From Maribacter halichondriae (GTDB lineage Bacteria; Bacteroidota; Bacteroidia; Flavobacteriales; Flavobacteriaceae), in contig NZ_CP107030.1 in NCBI RefSeq assembly GCF_027474825.1, positions 4,158,001-4,222,000 of the forward strand: a stretch of DNA of 64,000 nucleotides. The letters run 5' to 3'. Below are positions 8,831 through 17,049 of this stretch, in pieces (the first letter of the stretch is position 1; each line of letters begins with the position of its first letter). Both the position numbers and the translations under genes were made by a program. Under the pieces are notes generated by a model. It was not told the origin of the DNA. It worked only from the letters and a program-made list of their open reading frames with translations, and searched no databases.

Positions 8831-10444
8831 TCAATCCTTATCTCGTAATGAGGAAGCTTTGGCAAAAGCCTCGTCGGCCTCCGCAGTCTTGCCCAAAGCC
8901 TTGAATGCTGTGCCAAGGCCTTCCCACATTTCGTAATCCTCAGGGTAATATTCGGTAAACATTCCGTAGAGAAATACTGCCCCTTCAAATTGTTCTTGAA
9001 ACAACATATTCCTTCCTACCTGTTTGAATTCTTTATCAAAGGGAATATGTGCATACACGGGGTCTTTTACGATACGAGTGGCATCCGTTTTTAGCTGCTC
9101 CATTTCCCCGGCGATGAACAATTTGGTAAAATGGTCCATGGGGTTGACCAAGAACGAATCGAAATCGTAGTTCATAGCCAAGTCTAACACAGGGTCTTGA
9201 TTGGTTCGATACTCCTCAAAGGTCATTTCCCTTAAAATTTGAGGTGTCGTGGCATCTGCGTTTTCCCACTGGGGTTTGTCCTGCCACCAAGCAAAGGATA
9301 AATACGCATCTATCTTAGAATTCGGCAAAGTTGTTTTCTTGGCATCGCCATAGAAATTCTTGTTTTCGGCAGTCGGTTCCCCTATCATTATGGCATTTGT
9401 ATAATTTTCAATCTCATTGGTCAGGTTTTGACAAGCCGAAAACGTGTTGCGGCCTATGATATAAATGAATTTTCCCTTCGCATTGATTTTGGGCCGTGCC
9501 ATAATACCCTGAATGAGTGGTTTGTTGTTGTAGTTGTTGCCTCCCCCATTCAAACGCACATCATAAATGAGTTTCTGCACCTCGTTGGTGTCGATAAATT
9601 CGAAGAGTCGTCCGTAAAATTCAGCCAAGGCTTCTGTTTCATGGTTGAATACCGAGCTCTGACGCACATACACTGTTTTAGATTCGGGCAAGTACTCAAA
9701 ATAGTAGTATTTCTCGTTAAGATGTTTGAGATACAAGGGGTCCTCCCCTTCTGCCCTAGCGCTAACCCACGATTCATCAGGTGTAGTAAATCCATAATTA
9801 CGAGAAAGTTCTTCATACGGAATAGCAGTCAGCTCATATTCGCTTACCTTCCCGTCTTTTTCCAAGGTCAAGGTTATGTTCTTGCTGTAGGCATTAATAA
9901 CTTTTTGCGCATGTAGCACTGTTGGTACCGTAAGAAAGCGAATGCCATAAGCCTTAAAATAACTATCATTCTCTACAGGAACCACAGGACGTATCATTTG
10001 CAAGGCTTCCTCTACGGTGAAATCACCGACTTTAAGCACCTTCGCACCTAGTATCTTTTGGTGTTGCTTCTGTGTTCCTTCCACATAAATACCATCTTTA
10101 AAATAATATAGGTTTACTGGTAATACCCCATCTTTGGCGATGGTACCAAAGGGAATCTGGGTGTGACCGTACTCGAACAGGGAAACCATGTGCGCTAGGC
10201 CTACCTCGATTTCATGTTCTTCCAAATCAGGAATCTCAGCATAAAGTTCTTCGACCTCGGCATCCCAAACTTCTTTTTTTACTTTTTTAAATAGGAAAGG
10301 AAAATCGGAATCTACCGTTTCTTGTAGAAAGCGCAGATCTTCTTGCCATTGTTCTGCCGTTAAACGCTGCTGACTCACTGCCGTACCGCAAAAGGTTATG
10401 GCTATTAATAGTACGAAGAAGTGTTTGATGGAAATTGTTTTCAT
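8831..10444 (-). CDS. S41-family (tail-specific protease-like) secreted peptidase
   Basis: 537 residues with a signal peptide (MKTISIKHFFVLLIAITFCGTAVSQ). A helical N-domain is followed by an S41 catalytic fold: 'KLIYDVRLNGGGNN', then 'IIGRNTFSACQNLTNEIEN', whose Ser in TFSA matches the S41 nucleophile, and 'MIGEPTAENKNFYGDA'. No PDZ domain is obvious. The C-terminal ~100 residues look like TPR-type helices (YGMFTEYYPEDYEMWEGLGTAFKALG). It probably cleaves peptides in the periplasm or outside the cell. The basic residue of the usual dyad was not identified, so activity is inferred. It stands alone, with a TAACTTTG box at 10577-10584. Confidence 0.75.
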   Translation of the reverse strand: MKTISIKHFFVLLIAITFCGTAVSQQRLTAEQWQEDLRFLQETVDSDFPFLFKKVKKEVWDAEVEELYAEIPDLEEHEIEVGLAHMVSLFEYGHTQIPFGTIAKDGVLPVNLYYFKDGIYVEGTQKQHQKILGAKVLKVGDFTVEEALQMIRPVVPVENDSYFKAYGIRFLTVPTVLHAQKVINAYSKNITLTLEKDGKVSEYELTAIPYEELSRNYGFTTPDESWVSARAEGEDPLYLKHLNEKYYYFEYLPESKTVYVRQSSVFNHETEALAEFYGRLFEFIDTNEVQKLIYDVRLNGGGNNYNNKPLIQGIMARPKINAKGKFIYIIGRNTFSACQNLTNEIENYTNAIMIGEPTAENKNFYGDAKKTTLPNSKIDAYLSFAWWQDKPQWENADATTPQILREMTFEEYRTNQDPVLDLAMNYDFDSFLVNPMDHFTKLFIAGEMEQLKTDATRIVKDPVYAHIPFDKEFKQVGRNMLFQEQFEGAVFLYGMFTEYYPEDYEMWEGLGTAFKALGKTAEADEAFAKASSLRDKD

Positions 10445-10576
10445 CTGTTTATATTTATTTATTTTTTATCGGTCAGATGTAATTCGCCATTAAACATTTC
10501 GGTGGGAATCACAAATTGTTATGGCTCATTTCATGGTTTTTTGATTGATTTGTTATGTTTGACCGCAAAGTAGCAC

Positions 10577-10584
10577 CAAAGTTA
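10577..10584 (-). promoter_or_regulatory. -7 box for the S41 peptidase gene
   Basis: The minus strand reads TAACTTTG, a match to TAnnTTTG, about 130 bases before the start codon, implying a long leader. No clear -33 TTG at standard spacing. Confidence 0.4.
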
Positions 10585-10699
10585 CACCAACCGAAAATTG
10601 ATTTGACTGAAATGTTAAATTAATGGGTTGGGCCGTCGTTTTTAGGAGTTCACCTTAGTAACATAGAATTCTTAACCCATTAAAAAGATATGCAAAGCA

Positions 10700-11242
10700 C
10701 TACTCCTCCAACTCCCCTACCGTACCGGAATATCGTATTGGATTACGATGTGAACTTCGAATAGAAACCAAGGCGGACGAATTTGGGTACACCTCGGTAT
10801 TTATGATAAACGTTTCTGTTTTGTCGTTTATGGTAAATTTGATACGATGCCTGTTCTTATCATCTTCTCGAATGATTTCAATGTTTTTGGGTATGGCGTT
10901 AAACTTAATTCCTGGATTGTCATCATAACCGCCTCCCATTTGGCGCTCCCCAAAATAAGGTAGATTCGCTGAAACGGAATCTCCGTGCACTTTGATGAAA
11001 TGGCCCTGGCCGGTTACATCAATACGACTTATGGTATTTCCTGGAGGCAACATACCGCTATTCGCCACTTGGGCCATGGCTTGGGTTACTAGGGGCTCTA
11101 CAGTTCTAACCTTGATTTCAAAACGTTTTTGTGCAATCAAACCATCCAATGCAGCATTATTCTCCACAAGCTTTTGTGATGGCGAGCAGTGTAACATCAA
11201 TATTGTTACACTAAAGACGAGTGCTATTTTCCGTACAATCAT
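10700..11242 (-). CDS. DUF4251 domain lipoprotein
   Basis: 180 residues with a signal ending in a lipobox (TILMLHCSPSQ, Cys ~19). The DUF4251 pattern is clear: 'KRFEIKVRTVEPLVTQAM', 'ISRIDVTGQGHFIKVHGDSVSANLPYFGERQMGGGYDDNPGIKF', then 'RIKFTINDKTETFIINTEVYPNSSALVSIRSSHRNPIRYSG'. Members are small envelope lipoproteins of Bacteroidota with no known activity. It is transcribed alone. The region behind it on the same strand holds the S41 peptidase gene, about 255 bp away. Confidence 0.8.
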   Translation of the reverse strand: MIVRKIALVFSVTILMLHCSPSQKLVENNAALDGLIAQKRFEIKVRTVEPLVTQAMAQVANSGMLPPGNTISRIDVTGQGHFIKVHGDSVSANLPYFGERQMGGGYDDNPGIKFNAIPKNIEIIREDDKNRHRIKFTINDKTETFIINTEVYPNSSALVSIRSSHRNPIRYSGTVGELEE

Positions 11243-11306
11243 GGTCTATTTTTTACGCTACATAAGGTACTGAAAGCGTATCAAATCTTGTGCCATATCG
11301 TAAAAC

Positions 11307-11330
11307 AAAAAAACCACCCGATGGGTGGTC
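11307..11330 (-). terminator. Rho-independent terminator (minus strand)
   Basis: Stem ACCACCC (11313-11319) with GGGTGGT (11323-11329), loop GAT, followed on the minus strand by seven U. It sits 10 bp after the stop of the gene remnant at 11340-11510, so it probably once ended that transcript. Confidence 0.75.
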
Positions 11331-11339
11331 TCCTTGTCG

Positions 11340-11510
11340 CTATGCAATGTATACTAATTTGATGTTTTCAGAATCCAAACCATTATATTCTGTAACCATA
11401 CTCAAAAAAGCCGCTTCCACCTTTTGATGTGCCAACAATCCTGATTTGACTTCACCCTGCAAATAGCCCTGCACGCCATAGTGATTGTTCTCATAATTTT
11501 CCTTGACCGA
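11340..11510 (-). pseudogene. gene remnant, C-terminal ~56 codons only
   Basis: An open minus-strand frame encodes a protein-like tail (KENYENNHYGVQGYLQG, then GLLAHQKVEAAFLSMV and LDSENIKLVYIA) ending in TAG, with a terminator right behind. There is no start codon near its beginning: an in-frame stop lies at 11511-11513, and no frame upstream continues the protein. It looks like the surviving 3' end of a deleted gene. The parent family was not recognised. Confidence 0.45.
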
Positions 11511-11596
11511 TTATACTATTGTATATCAGTAATTTACGTAATTATCCCGGTTATAGTACCTACCCCCACATAACCACTAGTATTCTACATAAAACC

Positions 11597-11986
11597 CTAA
11601 GCGATTTTGGGAACCTTCAACTTTTGCAAGAAGAACAGAAACCCTATGGCCAATATAAAATGTAGACCACAAAACAACCAACCCAGGGTATTCATGACAC
11701 CTGAAAACGATGCAATGAAGGTTGAAATAGCATCCAAACCATGAAATATGAGATTCCCGATAAGGATTGCTTTTAATCCCGTTGATGCATTGTTCTCATT
11801 TCGCACTAAGTAACACATGATTCCGAAGTTTAGCAAGCCAGAACCGGAAACGCGCGCCATAAGGATTCCATCTGGATCCAAATCGAGTCCGACCATAGGA
11901 AAGAATAGTCCGGGTATGGCCAGCATAACCAATCCGAAGGGTACAAATAAAACCGCGTTGCTAATCAAAAATTGTTTTAAGCTCAT
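11597..11986 (-). CDS. small membrane protein with four predicted TM helices
   Basis: 129 residues, strongly hydrophobic, with about four membrane segments: SNAVLFVPFGLVMLAIPGLFF, GLLNFGIMCYLV, AILIGNLIFHGLDAISTFIA and LFCGLHFILAIGFLFFL. No family name can be given with confidence; it resembles small uncharacterised integral membrane proteins that accompany oxidoreductase genes. It starts 12 bp after the carboxymuconolactone decarboxylase-like gene, so it is very likely in the same TetR-linked operon and may be under the same operator. Confidence 0.65.
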   Translation of the reverse strand: MSLKQFLISNAVLFVPFGLVMLAIPGLFFPMVGLDLDPDGILMARVSGSGLLNFGIMCYLVRNENNASTGLKAILIGNLIFHGLDAISTFIASFSGVMNTLGWLFCGLHFILAIGFLFFLQKLKVPKIA

Positions 11987-11998
11987 AATCCGTTATTT

Positions 11999-12562
11999 TT
12001 AAATTAATTGTGTTTCCAAATCGGCAAAAACAGGCTCCAATTCCACATGAAGGGCATCACCGAATTTGCTTACCATAATATATATCGTAATGACATAAAC
12101 CATCTCGACCAGTTGTGCTTCACTCCAATGTTCGCGCATGCGACTCCACAGTGCATCGCTTACTCTATTCGCATCTTCTCTGATCTGCATGGTCAATTCC
12201 AAAATACTACGTTCGGCCTCTGTGAAATGCGGGCTGGTTTTATATAGGTCACCCTTTAAATCGGCCACTTTCTCATCAGAAATACCTAATCGTCTAGAAA
12301 CTACTTCATGCTGTGTTACACAATACTCACATTCGTTTTCCAACGTGGATTTTAGAATCAAAAGTTCTTTGGTTTTCCAATCGACCAGGCCATCCTGCAG
12401 TACTTCCATAATTAATTGGTTCATCGGAAGTGCCAAATTCTCGACGACGCCCCATGCCTTGAAAATGTTCAACAACAGCTGGAATCGTTCAGCCGTTTCA
12501 TCATAACTAGCCTGTAGTTTTGGGGAGGCATCCTCCCGCTCCTTTAATGTAATACGTGCCAT
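11999..12562 (-). CDS. carboxymuconolactone decarboxylase / AhpD-like protein
   Basis: 187 residues, all-alpha. The redox motif 'ENECEYCVTQHEVVSRRLGIS' carries the CxxC...H arrangement of the AhpD-like branch, in which two cysteines and a histidine act as a peroxidase-type relay. 'FTEAERSILELTMQIRED' and 'WSEAQLVEMVYVITIYIMVSKFGDAL' are typical of CMD-family helices. The CxxC favours a peroxide or organic-hydroperoxide protective role over true decarboxylation, but the substrate is unknown. A perfect palindrome at 12595-12612, 33 bp before the start, is the likely operator for the divergently acting TetR product of the next gene upstream. Confidence 0.85.
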   Translation of the reverse strand: MARITLKEREDASPKLQASYDETAERFQLLLNIFKAWGVVENLALPMNQLIMEVLQDGLVDWKTKELLILKSTLENECEYCVTQHEVVSRRLGISDEKVADLKGDLYKTSPHFTEAERSILELTMQIREDANRVSDALWSRMREHWSEAQLVEMVYVITIYIMVSKFGDALHVELEPVFADLETQLI

Positions 12563-12594
12563 ACTATTCTTTTTTCAGGTTATTATTCCTTTTA

Positions 12595-12612
12595 ACTAAG
12601 CAATTGCTTAGT
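12595..12612. promoter_or_regulatory. TetR operator candidate, site 1
   Basis: Perfect 18-bp palindrome ACTAAGCAATTGCTTAGT between the tetR-type gene and the carboxymuconolactone decarboxylase-like gene it precedes. A second copy matching at 15 of 18 positions lies before the tetR-type gene itself (13228-13245). Two matching sites, each before one of the two genes, strongly suggest autoregulation plus operon control. Confidence 0.7.
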
Positions 12613-12627
12613 AATTATTCAAAAAAA

Positions 12628-13206
12628 CTATTTCAATGTCGTCATGGTTTGATCAATAAAGACGTCTATCTCTTCGGCCTGCTGAAACTTTGCGTACACC
12701 GATAAGCCCTGCAAACTGCCCAGTAAAAAAAGTGCATTGCGTTTGATATCAAATTCCGGGGACACCTCCCCTATTCTCTTGGCCTTTTCCAGAACATGTT
12801 CCAAAATTCGCTTGATAAACTCAAAATATAATTCAAGCTGCTGTAGTACTTTCGCATCTTTATGACCTACTTCCAAACTGGTATTGACCATTAAACAACC
12901 ATTGGCCTGCTTACCTTCACGCACCGTACGTGAGTAGTCAGATAAAAATTTACGTATATCCGCCAATCTTCCCTCTGAATCTTTCAACTCTTTCAAAAAA
13001 GTATTGCCGACGTGGTTTTTGTACTTTTTAAGCACCTCAATAAATAGTTCTTGTTTACTACCGAAGCTGGAATAGATAGAAAACTGATTGATGCCCATAT
13101 CTTTTTCCAACAGACGAACGGAAGTTCCCTCATAACCATTCTGCCAAAAGGTATGCATGGCTTTCTCCAATACTACATCAGAATCGTACGCTTTTTTACG
13201 TGGCAT
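12628..13206 (-). CDS. TetR/AcrR family transcriptional regulator
   Basis: 192 residues. The N-terminal ~60 residues are a TetR-type HTH: 'SDVVLEKAMHTFWQNGYEGTSVRLLEKDMGINQFSIYSSFGSKQELFIEVLKKY', with the recognition helix around NQFSIYSSFG. The C-terminal half is a helical ligand-binding domain with 'GCLMVNTSLEVGHKD', as in the TetR_C branch near YxaF/LmrA-like and AcuR-like regulators. It probably represses itself and the downstream decarboxylase-like/membrane gene pair through the two matching palindromes. The inducer is unknown; an electrophile or peroxide would fit the neighbour. Confidence 0.9.
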   Translation of the reverse strand: MPRKKAYDSDVVLEKAMHTFWQNGYEGTSVRLLEKDMGINQFSIYSSFGSKQELFIEVLKKYKNHVGNTFLKELKDSEGRLADIRKFLSDYSRTVREGKQANGCLMVNTSLEVGHKDAKVLQQLELYFEFIKRILEHVLEKAKRIGEVSPEFDIKRNALFLLGSLQGLSVYAKFQQAEEIDVFIDQTMTTLK

Positions 13207-13227
13207 TTTACGTTATTAAAATTCAAA

Positions 13228-13260
13228 ACTAAGCATTTGCTTTGAAACAAACAAATGCTT
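13228..13260. promoter_or_regulatory. TetR operator candidate, site 2
   Basis: ACTAAGCATTTGCTTTGA (13228-13245) matches site 1 at 15 of 18 bases. Overlapping it, AAGCATTTG (13231-13239) and CAAATGCTT (13252-13260) form a second, wider inverted repeat. It lies 22 bp before the regulator's start codon, where bound protein would block transcription. Confidence 0.6.
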
Positions 13261-13365
13261 TAATTATTTATCCTTATTCCCATGCTATTATATCTCAGGG
13301 TTGCTTTTTCCGCAGGTAAAGAGTACTCGTGTGTTCCTTCTAACCCAAAGTTTTTTTGTAGTTAC

Positions 13366-14262
13366 CTAGTACTCACAGCTGGCATCATCGGCCTTTACAT
13401 AATACGATTTGTAGTTTTTCGCTTCTTTGTCCATGCAGCCACAAAGGTTCAGAAGTTCAATCGATTTAAAATCGATGGGTGCCGTCTCGGCTTGAATCGA
13501 GATATACCCTTCCTTTAACGGGGCACCTTCTTGGTAAGCACTTTCTTCGTAGCCGCTTATGGCACCTCCCCCGATGGTGGGTTTTCGAAATTCCATAACG
13601 ACCTGGCCCTCCATAATATGCTGCACCAAAGAATCGCCGAGCACAAGCGCCTCTACCTCTACCCATTCATCTCCATGATAGGTTTTTGAAACGGAGTTTA
13701 TACAGTGCGGGGTGAACAAGGTGTCTCCCATTACCACGTTTGTACCAGGTGTACATAAATTTGCGGTAGTACGTTCATCGTTACCATTGCCTCCCAAAAG
13801 CTGCAATTCCAATGAAATCGGGAAGTCTTGTTGAAGTCCGATGGTTTTCGGATCTTGACAATGCAACATCAAACCGTTGTTGCGTACTGCCCAACCTGGG
13901 CCACCCTTCTGCTGCGAGCCAACAAATCGGTATTTGGCCTTCAGTTTATAATGCGAGAATTTTTGCTTGTAATACAAATGCCCAAAATCGGCATTAAATG
14001 TATCTTTTTGATTATAACGCACACTTAAAAGGCTGTCTTTGAGTACAAATCTATCCTTATAGTTGATCCCTAATTCAGTTCCTGCAAACTTTGGAGTCCA
14101 TTCGCTCAGGTCCGTTCCGTCGAACAACGAAATCCATTCTTCGGTATCCTTATCCGTATTTTTTACGGGCTGTTTACAACTCGTTGTACAAAGGATTAGC
14201 AGCAACATTGTAGCGAAAGATAATACTAAGCCACGAAATCGAATTGGAAGAAAATAATGCAT
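13366..14262 (-). CDS. 3-keto-disaccharide hydrolase (DUF1080) lipoprotein
   Basis: 298 residues with a lipoprotein signal (LLLILCTTSC, Cys ~29). The DUF1080 concanavalin-like fold is clear: 'EWISLFDGTDLSEWTPKFAG', 'FGHLYYKQKFSHYKLKAKYRF', 'GWAVRNNGLMLHCQDP', and 'PISLELQLLGG' with the family's acidic strand, ending in 'PIDFKSIELLNL'. The family is now linked to cleavage of 3-keto-glycosides. A cysteine-rich tail (CGCMDKEAKNYKSYYVKADDASCEY) resembles a calcium-binding or thrombospondin-like end. It is last in the TlpA - propeller lipoprotein - DUF1080 operon. Confidence 0.8.
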   Translation of the reverse strand: MHYFLPIRFRGLVLSFATMLLLILCTTSCKQPVKNTDKDTEEWISLFDGTDLSEWTPKFAGTELGINYKDRFVLKDSLLSVRYNQKDTFNADFGHLYYKQKFSHYKLKAKYRFVGSQQKGGPGWAVRNNGLMLHCQDPKTIGLQQDFPISLELQLLGGNGNDERTTANLCTPGTNVVMGDTLFTPHCINSVSKTYHGDEWVEVEALVLGDSLVQHIMEGQVVMEFRKPTIGGGAISGYEESAYQEGAPLKEGYISIQAETAPIDFKSIELLNLCGCMDKEAKNYKSYYVKADDASCEY

Positions 14263-14312
14263 TATCAGATTAGTTTAATTGGGTAGAATATAATAATTTG
14301 TATATAGAAATA

Positions 14313-15527
14313 CTAAAATGCCTGCTTCGGCACATATGCCGTATGAATCGTCGAATGCCCATTATCAACATCCGTCCAGGCAAAATATACCTTGTCATTG
14401 ACCAATTCCATTTGAGGGAAGCCCGTTTTTCGCGAAGCGTCCAAATCCGTAATTTTTATAGCCTTTGACACTTCTCCCGAACGTTTCACTTTTACGGCTT
14501 TTATTTGGGCGCTATCTTTTTTAGATTCCATATAGCTGATGATGGCCGTATCATGATCGAGCAATGCAATATCCACCCTCCCCATGGCATTCATTTCGCT
14601 AACCGATATGGGAGTATCAAAAAATTTTCCACCATCAGCAGAAAAAATCACATTTACCTTCGGATTTTCATTCGCTGCTGTAAACCAAGCTATTGCCAAT
14701 GTATTATCCATTGCCGTTGCCTTCGGTCCGTTTACCGGGCATCCGTTAATTTTCCAATTATCGTTATGGATTGCTTTGGGTTCGGTCCATTCGCCAGCGA
14801 CATGCCGAACGATGTAGATATCTCGAATCTCGTCTTCAGAACGGTCACGATAAATCACAACCGGACCCTTCTTGGTAATCGTAGCGGTCGTTTGACAGCA
14901 ATCACAGGTTCGGGAATCTAATTCCATCTCACTGCTAATGTCGCCGGTCGGTGAAACTTCGACAGCCCGAATCGTCATGGCACCACGCTCCTCCCCTATT
15001 TTTTCTTCGGTATTTCGCCCATCAAGCCAAGTAACAAAAAACGAATCTGACTTGTATGGCAACAGGGTTACGAAACCATGTTCGGTCGGTGTGTTATCGG
15101 AATGAAGGGCTAAATTAGTTCGCCATTGTGATTCTCCTTTGGGCAAAACATTGAGTTTCACGTCATACGAATACGTTCCTTCCGAAGATTTTTTTAAAAC
15201 ATGTGACAAAAGATTGCCCTTATTTTCCGCGATGGCAGGAAAGTCGGCCCAATTCACAAACCAATCGTTCCCATCGATAATTTCGTGTGGTGTTTCCCAT
15301 GTATCCCCTTTTAACTTGGAATATTTTAGGATGGTTAGACTATCCCCTACCGTTTCCATCCAAGATAACAGTGTAATATTAGAATTCGAAAATAAATGGG
15401 GTAAAGAACTATTAGGTCCTGCGGGAGAAACTATGGCCTGAAGTGATACAACCTCCTTTTTCGGTTCCTCTTTGCATGAATTCAATCCCATGAGTAAAAA
15501 AAAGATACTAGCTATCGTTCGGCCCAT
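14313..15527 (-). CDS. sialidase-like propeller lipoprotein, function unknown
   Basis: 404 residues with a lipobox (FFLLMGLNSC, Cys ~18). The body consists of propeller-type repeats with sialidase/BNR flavour: 'SNITLLSWMETVGDSLTILKYSKLKGDTW', 'DSFFVTWLDGRN', 'NPKVNVIFSADGGKFF', 'DKVYFAWTDVDNGHSTIHTAYV'. A paired-cysteine segment (RTCDCCQTTATITKKGPVVIYRDRS) resembles a metal- or redox-linked insert. The catalytic residues of true sialidases are not evident. The start codon overlaps the TlpA stop (TAATG), so the genes are translationally coupled. Confidence 0.6.
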   Translation of the reverse strand: MGRTIASIFFLLMGLNSCKEEPKKEVVSLQAIVSPAGPNSSLPHLFSNSNITLLSWMETVGDSLTILKYSKLKGDTWETPHEIIDGNDWFVNWADFPAIAENKGNLLSHVLKKSSEGTYSYDVKLNVLPKGESQWRTNLALHSDNTPTEHGFVTLLPYKSDSFFVTWLDGRNTEEKIGEERGAMTIRAVEVSPTGDISSEMELDSRTCDCCQTTATITKKGPVVIYRDRSEDEIRDIYIVRHVAGEWTEPKAIHNDNWKINGCPVNGPKATAMDNTLAIAWFTAANENPKVNVIFSADGGKFFDTPISVSEMNAMGRVDIALLDHDTAIISYMESKKDSAQIKAVKVKRSGEVSKAIKITDLDASRKTGFPQMELVNDKVYFAWTDVDNGHSTIHTAYVPKQAF

Positions 15528-16003
15528 TACCGGATTTCCTTTAGTTTTTGGATGATTTCAGGGGAGTCCCATTCGGTCATTCCGTCGATCCGTTCGACTC
15601 GCTCCCCTACCTCGTTGTAAATAAATGTGGCAGGTAGCGCACTAATCTGTTGTTCTGCCATGGAACCATTGTATTTGAGGAAGGTAAAATCGAATTTCTT
15701 TTTTTCTTTGAACGCTTTGATTTTCTCCATCGATTGGTCGGAAGCTAGGAGAAAAACGTAGTCTTCCTCTTCCAAAAGTTCTTGTGCTTTTAACATCGAG
15801 GGCATCTCTTCGATACATGGTTTACACCAGGTCGCCCAATAGTTCAAGACCACTCTTTTTCCTAAAAAATCGCTAAGTTCTACAGCGTTGCCGTTCAAAT
15901 CTTGATACGACGGCAATTTTTGTGAGTTTGCAATAATTTTCGATTCAGTTACCTCGTCCTCAGCAGTGCGGACTATTTCTTTGCACCCAAGTAATAACAA
16001 CAT
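15527..16003 (-). CDS. TlpA-like thioredoxin-fold lipoprotein (start probably frameshifted)
   Basis: The intact frame from 16003 gives 158 residues with a thioredoxin active site WCKPC in 'RVVLNYWATWCKPCIEEMPSML' and the cis-Pro region 'ISALPATFIYNEVGE'. As read, the signal is only MLLLLGC, too short to export. Adding one T to the T7 run at 16008-16014 joins an ATG at 16035 and yields MKSKLGLFFLAMLLLLGC, a proper lipoprotein signal and a 169-residue protein. The true span is therefore probably 15527-16035, with a -1 indel. It is a periplasmic thiol-disulfide reductant, first in the operon with the propeller lipoprotein that carries a CxCC motif. Confidence 0.85.
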   Translation of the reverse strand: MLLLLGCKEIVRTAEDEVTESKIIANSQKLPSYQDLNGNAVELSDFLGKRVVLNYWATWCKPCIEEMPSMLKAQELLEEEDYVFLLASDQSMEKIKAFKEKKKFDFTFLKYNGSMAEQQISALPATFIYNEVGERVERIDGMTEWDSPEIIQKLKEIR

Positions 16004-16174
16004 CGCTAAAAAAATAACCCCAGTTTAGATTTCATTTGGTGCACTTTGAATCAGGGAACAAGGTAGCGAAAATTATTCTTTCGTTTAACTCCAAATGGGG
16101 TACGGATTACTGGAGAGTTGTCACACAAAGCGCAACACATTATAGAAATTGATGAATAGGGAAGAAACGAAATA

Positions 16175-16501
16175 TTAGTAGCTACGAATTCCTTGGACAT
16201 AGTCGTGCACACCCTGCTGTAGCTCTTGGAATTCAGATAATTGTTGTTTAACATTATCCATATAGTCCTCGACCGATTTTTTCCGCTCCTTTAAGTTTTC
16301 TATCATCTCTCGATTTGAATTGCTTAGATGTTCCAATCCTTTTTTCAAGGTTTCGGACCGCTCGAACAAGTTGTAGGTTCTCGGTTCGCAGATATAGGAG
16401 CTGAGTTTTGTTTTTAATTGCCCCATTTCCCGCTGATTGCGTTCTAGTCGTAGTACCAATTTGCTCTTTTCGAAGGAGTTTTCGACGGATTTCATAGTCA
16501 T
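16175..16501 (-). CDS. small coiled-coil protein, function unknown
   Basis: 108 residues, charged and almost entirely helical, with heptad-like spacing (KSKLVLRLERNQREMGQLKTKL; NREMIENLKERKKSVEDYMDNVKQQL). No signal peptide or membrane segment is seen, so it is probably cytosolic. No family was recognised. It stands alone between the TlpA operon and the plus-strand hibernation factor gene. The composition is protein-like and the start (MTMKSVENSFE) is plausible. Confidence 0.6.
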   Translation of the reverse strand: MTMKSVENSFEKSKLVLRLERNQREMGQLKTKLSSYICEPRTYNLFERSETLKKGLEHLSNSNREMIENLKERKKSVEDYMDNVKQQLSEFQELQQGVHDYVQGIRSY

Positions 16502-16720
16502 CAGATTTATGGGTTAGTAGCATTCGTAACATCGGGGGTTCAGTATATACGTAAAGATAACGCCATTTAGATGTGCCTAAGTATCTTAAAATTAGAGTTT
16601 AACGTTTATTTATTATTAGGAGTACAATTTCTTTAACTGTCAGTTTAATTTGTACGAATTTTTAGTTCGATTTATTTGCAAATACCCCCTTCACTTTCTA
16701 ACTTCATAAAAAAGAATTAG

Positions 16721-17023
16721 ATGGATATCAACTTCGAGTATCACGACGTAAAGGCAAGTGCAAGATTGGAAATTCTTGCAGGAGAAAAACTGAATAAATT
16801 GCTTGACAAGTTCGATTTTATAATACGGGCGGATGTGTTTTTTAAAACGGAAAACACATCAGATCAAGACAAGGGAAAGATATGTAACATTCGATTGAGC
16901 ATCCCTGGGCCACGTCTCTTTGCCGAAGCCAATCATGGTTCGTTCGAAGCGTCGATTGCTGAAGCCGCCAGCGATCTCGAAATTCAATTGCGAAAACGGA
17001 AAGGTAAAATGCAGCGTCATTAG
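16721..17023 (+). CDS. HPF/RaiA family ribosome-associated factor
   Basis: 100 residues of the short sigma-54 modulation/RaiA fold: 'EYHDVKASARLEILAGEKLNKLLDKF', 'ADVFFKTENTSDQDKGKICNIRLSIPGPRLFAEANHGSFEASIAEAASDLEIQLRKRKGKMQRH'. The basic C-terminal helix is the rRNA-contacting part. Short HPF-type proteins bind the 30S decoding region and promote hibernation or block translation in stationary phase. It lacks the long-HPF dimerisation tail. The gene is monocistronic. Confidence 0.9.
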   Translation: MDINFEYHDVKASARLEILAGEKLNKLLDKFDFIIRADVFFKTENTSDQDKGKICNIRLSIPGPRLFAEANHGSFEASIAEAASDLEIQLRKRKGKMQRH

Positions 17024-17049
17024 GAGGTAGACGGAACTGGCAAGTCCGA

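Noticed and set aside
9428..9916. 162-codon plus-strand ORF
   Set aside because: It lies wholly antisense to the S41 peptidase gene, has no signal or family pattern and low-complexity runs of valine; a shadow frame.
14505..14921. 138-codon plus-strand ORF
   Set aside because: Antisense to the propeller lipoprotein gene; no plausible start context or fold.
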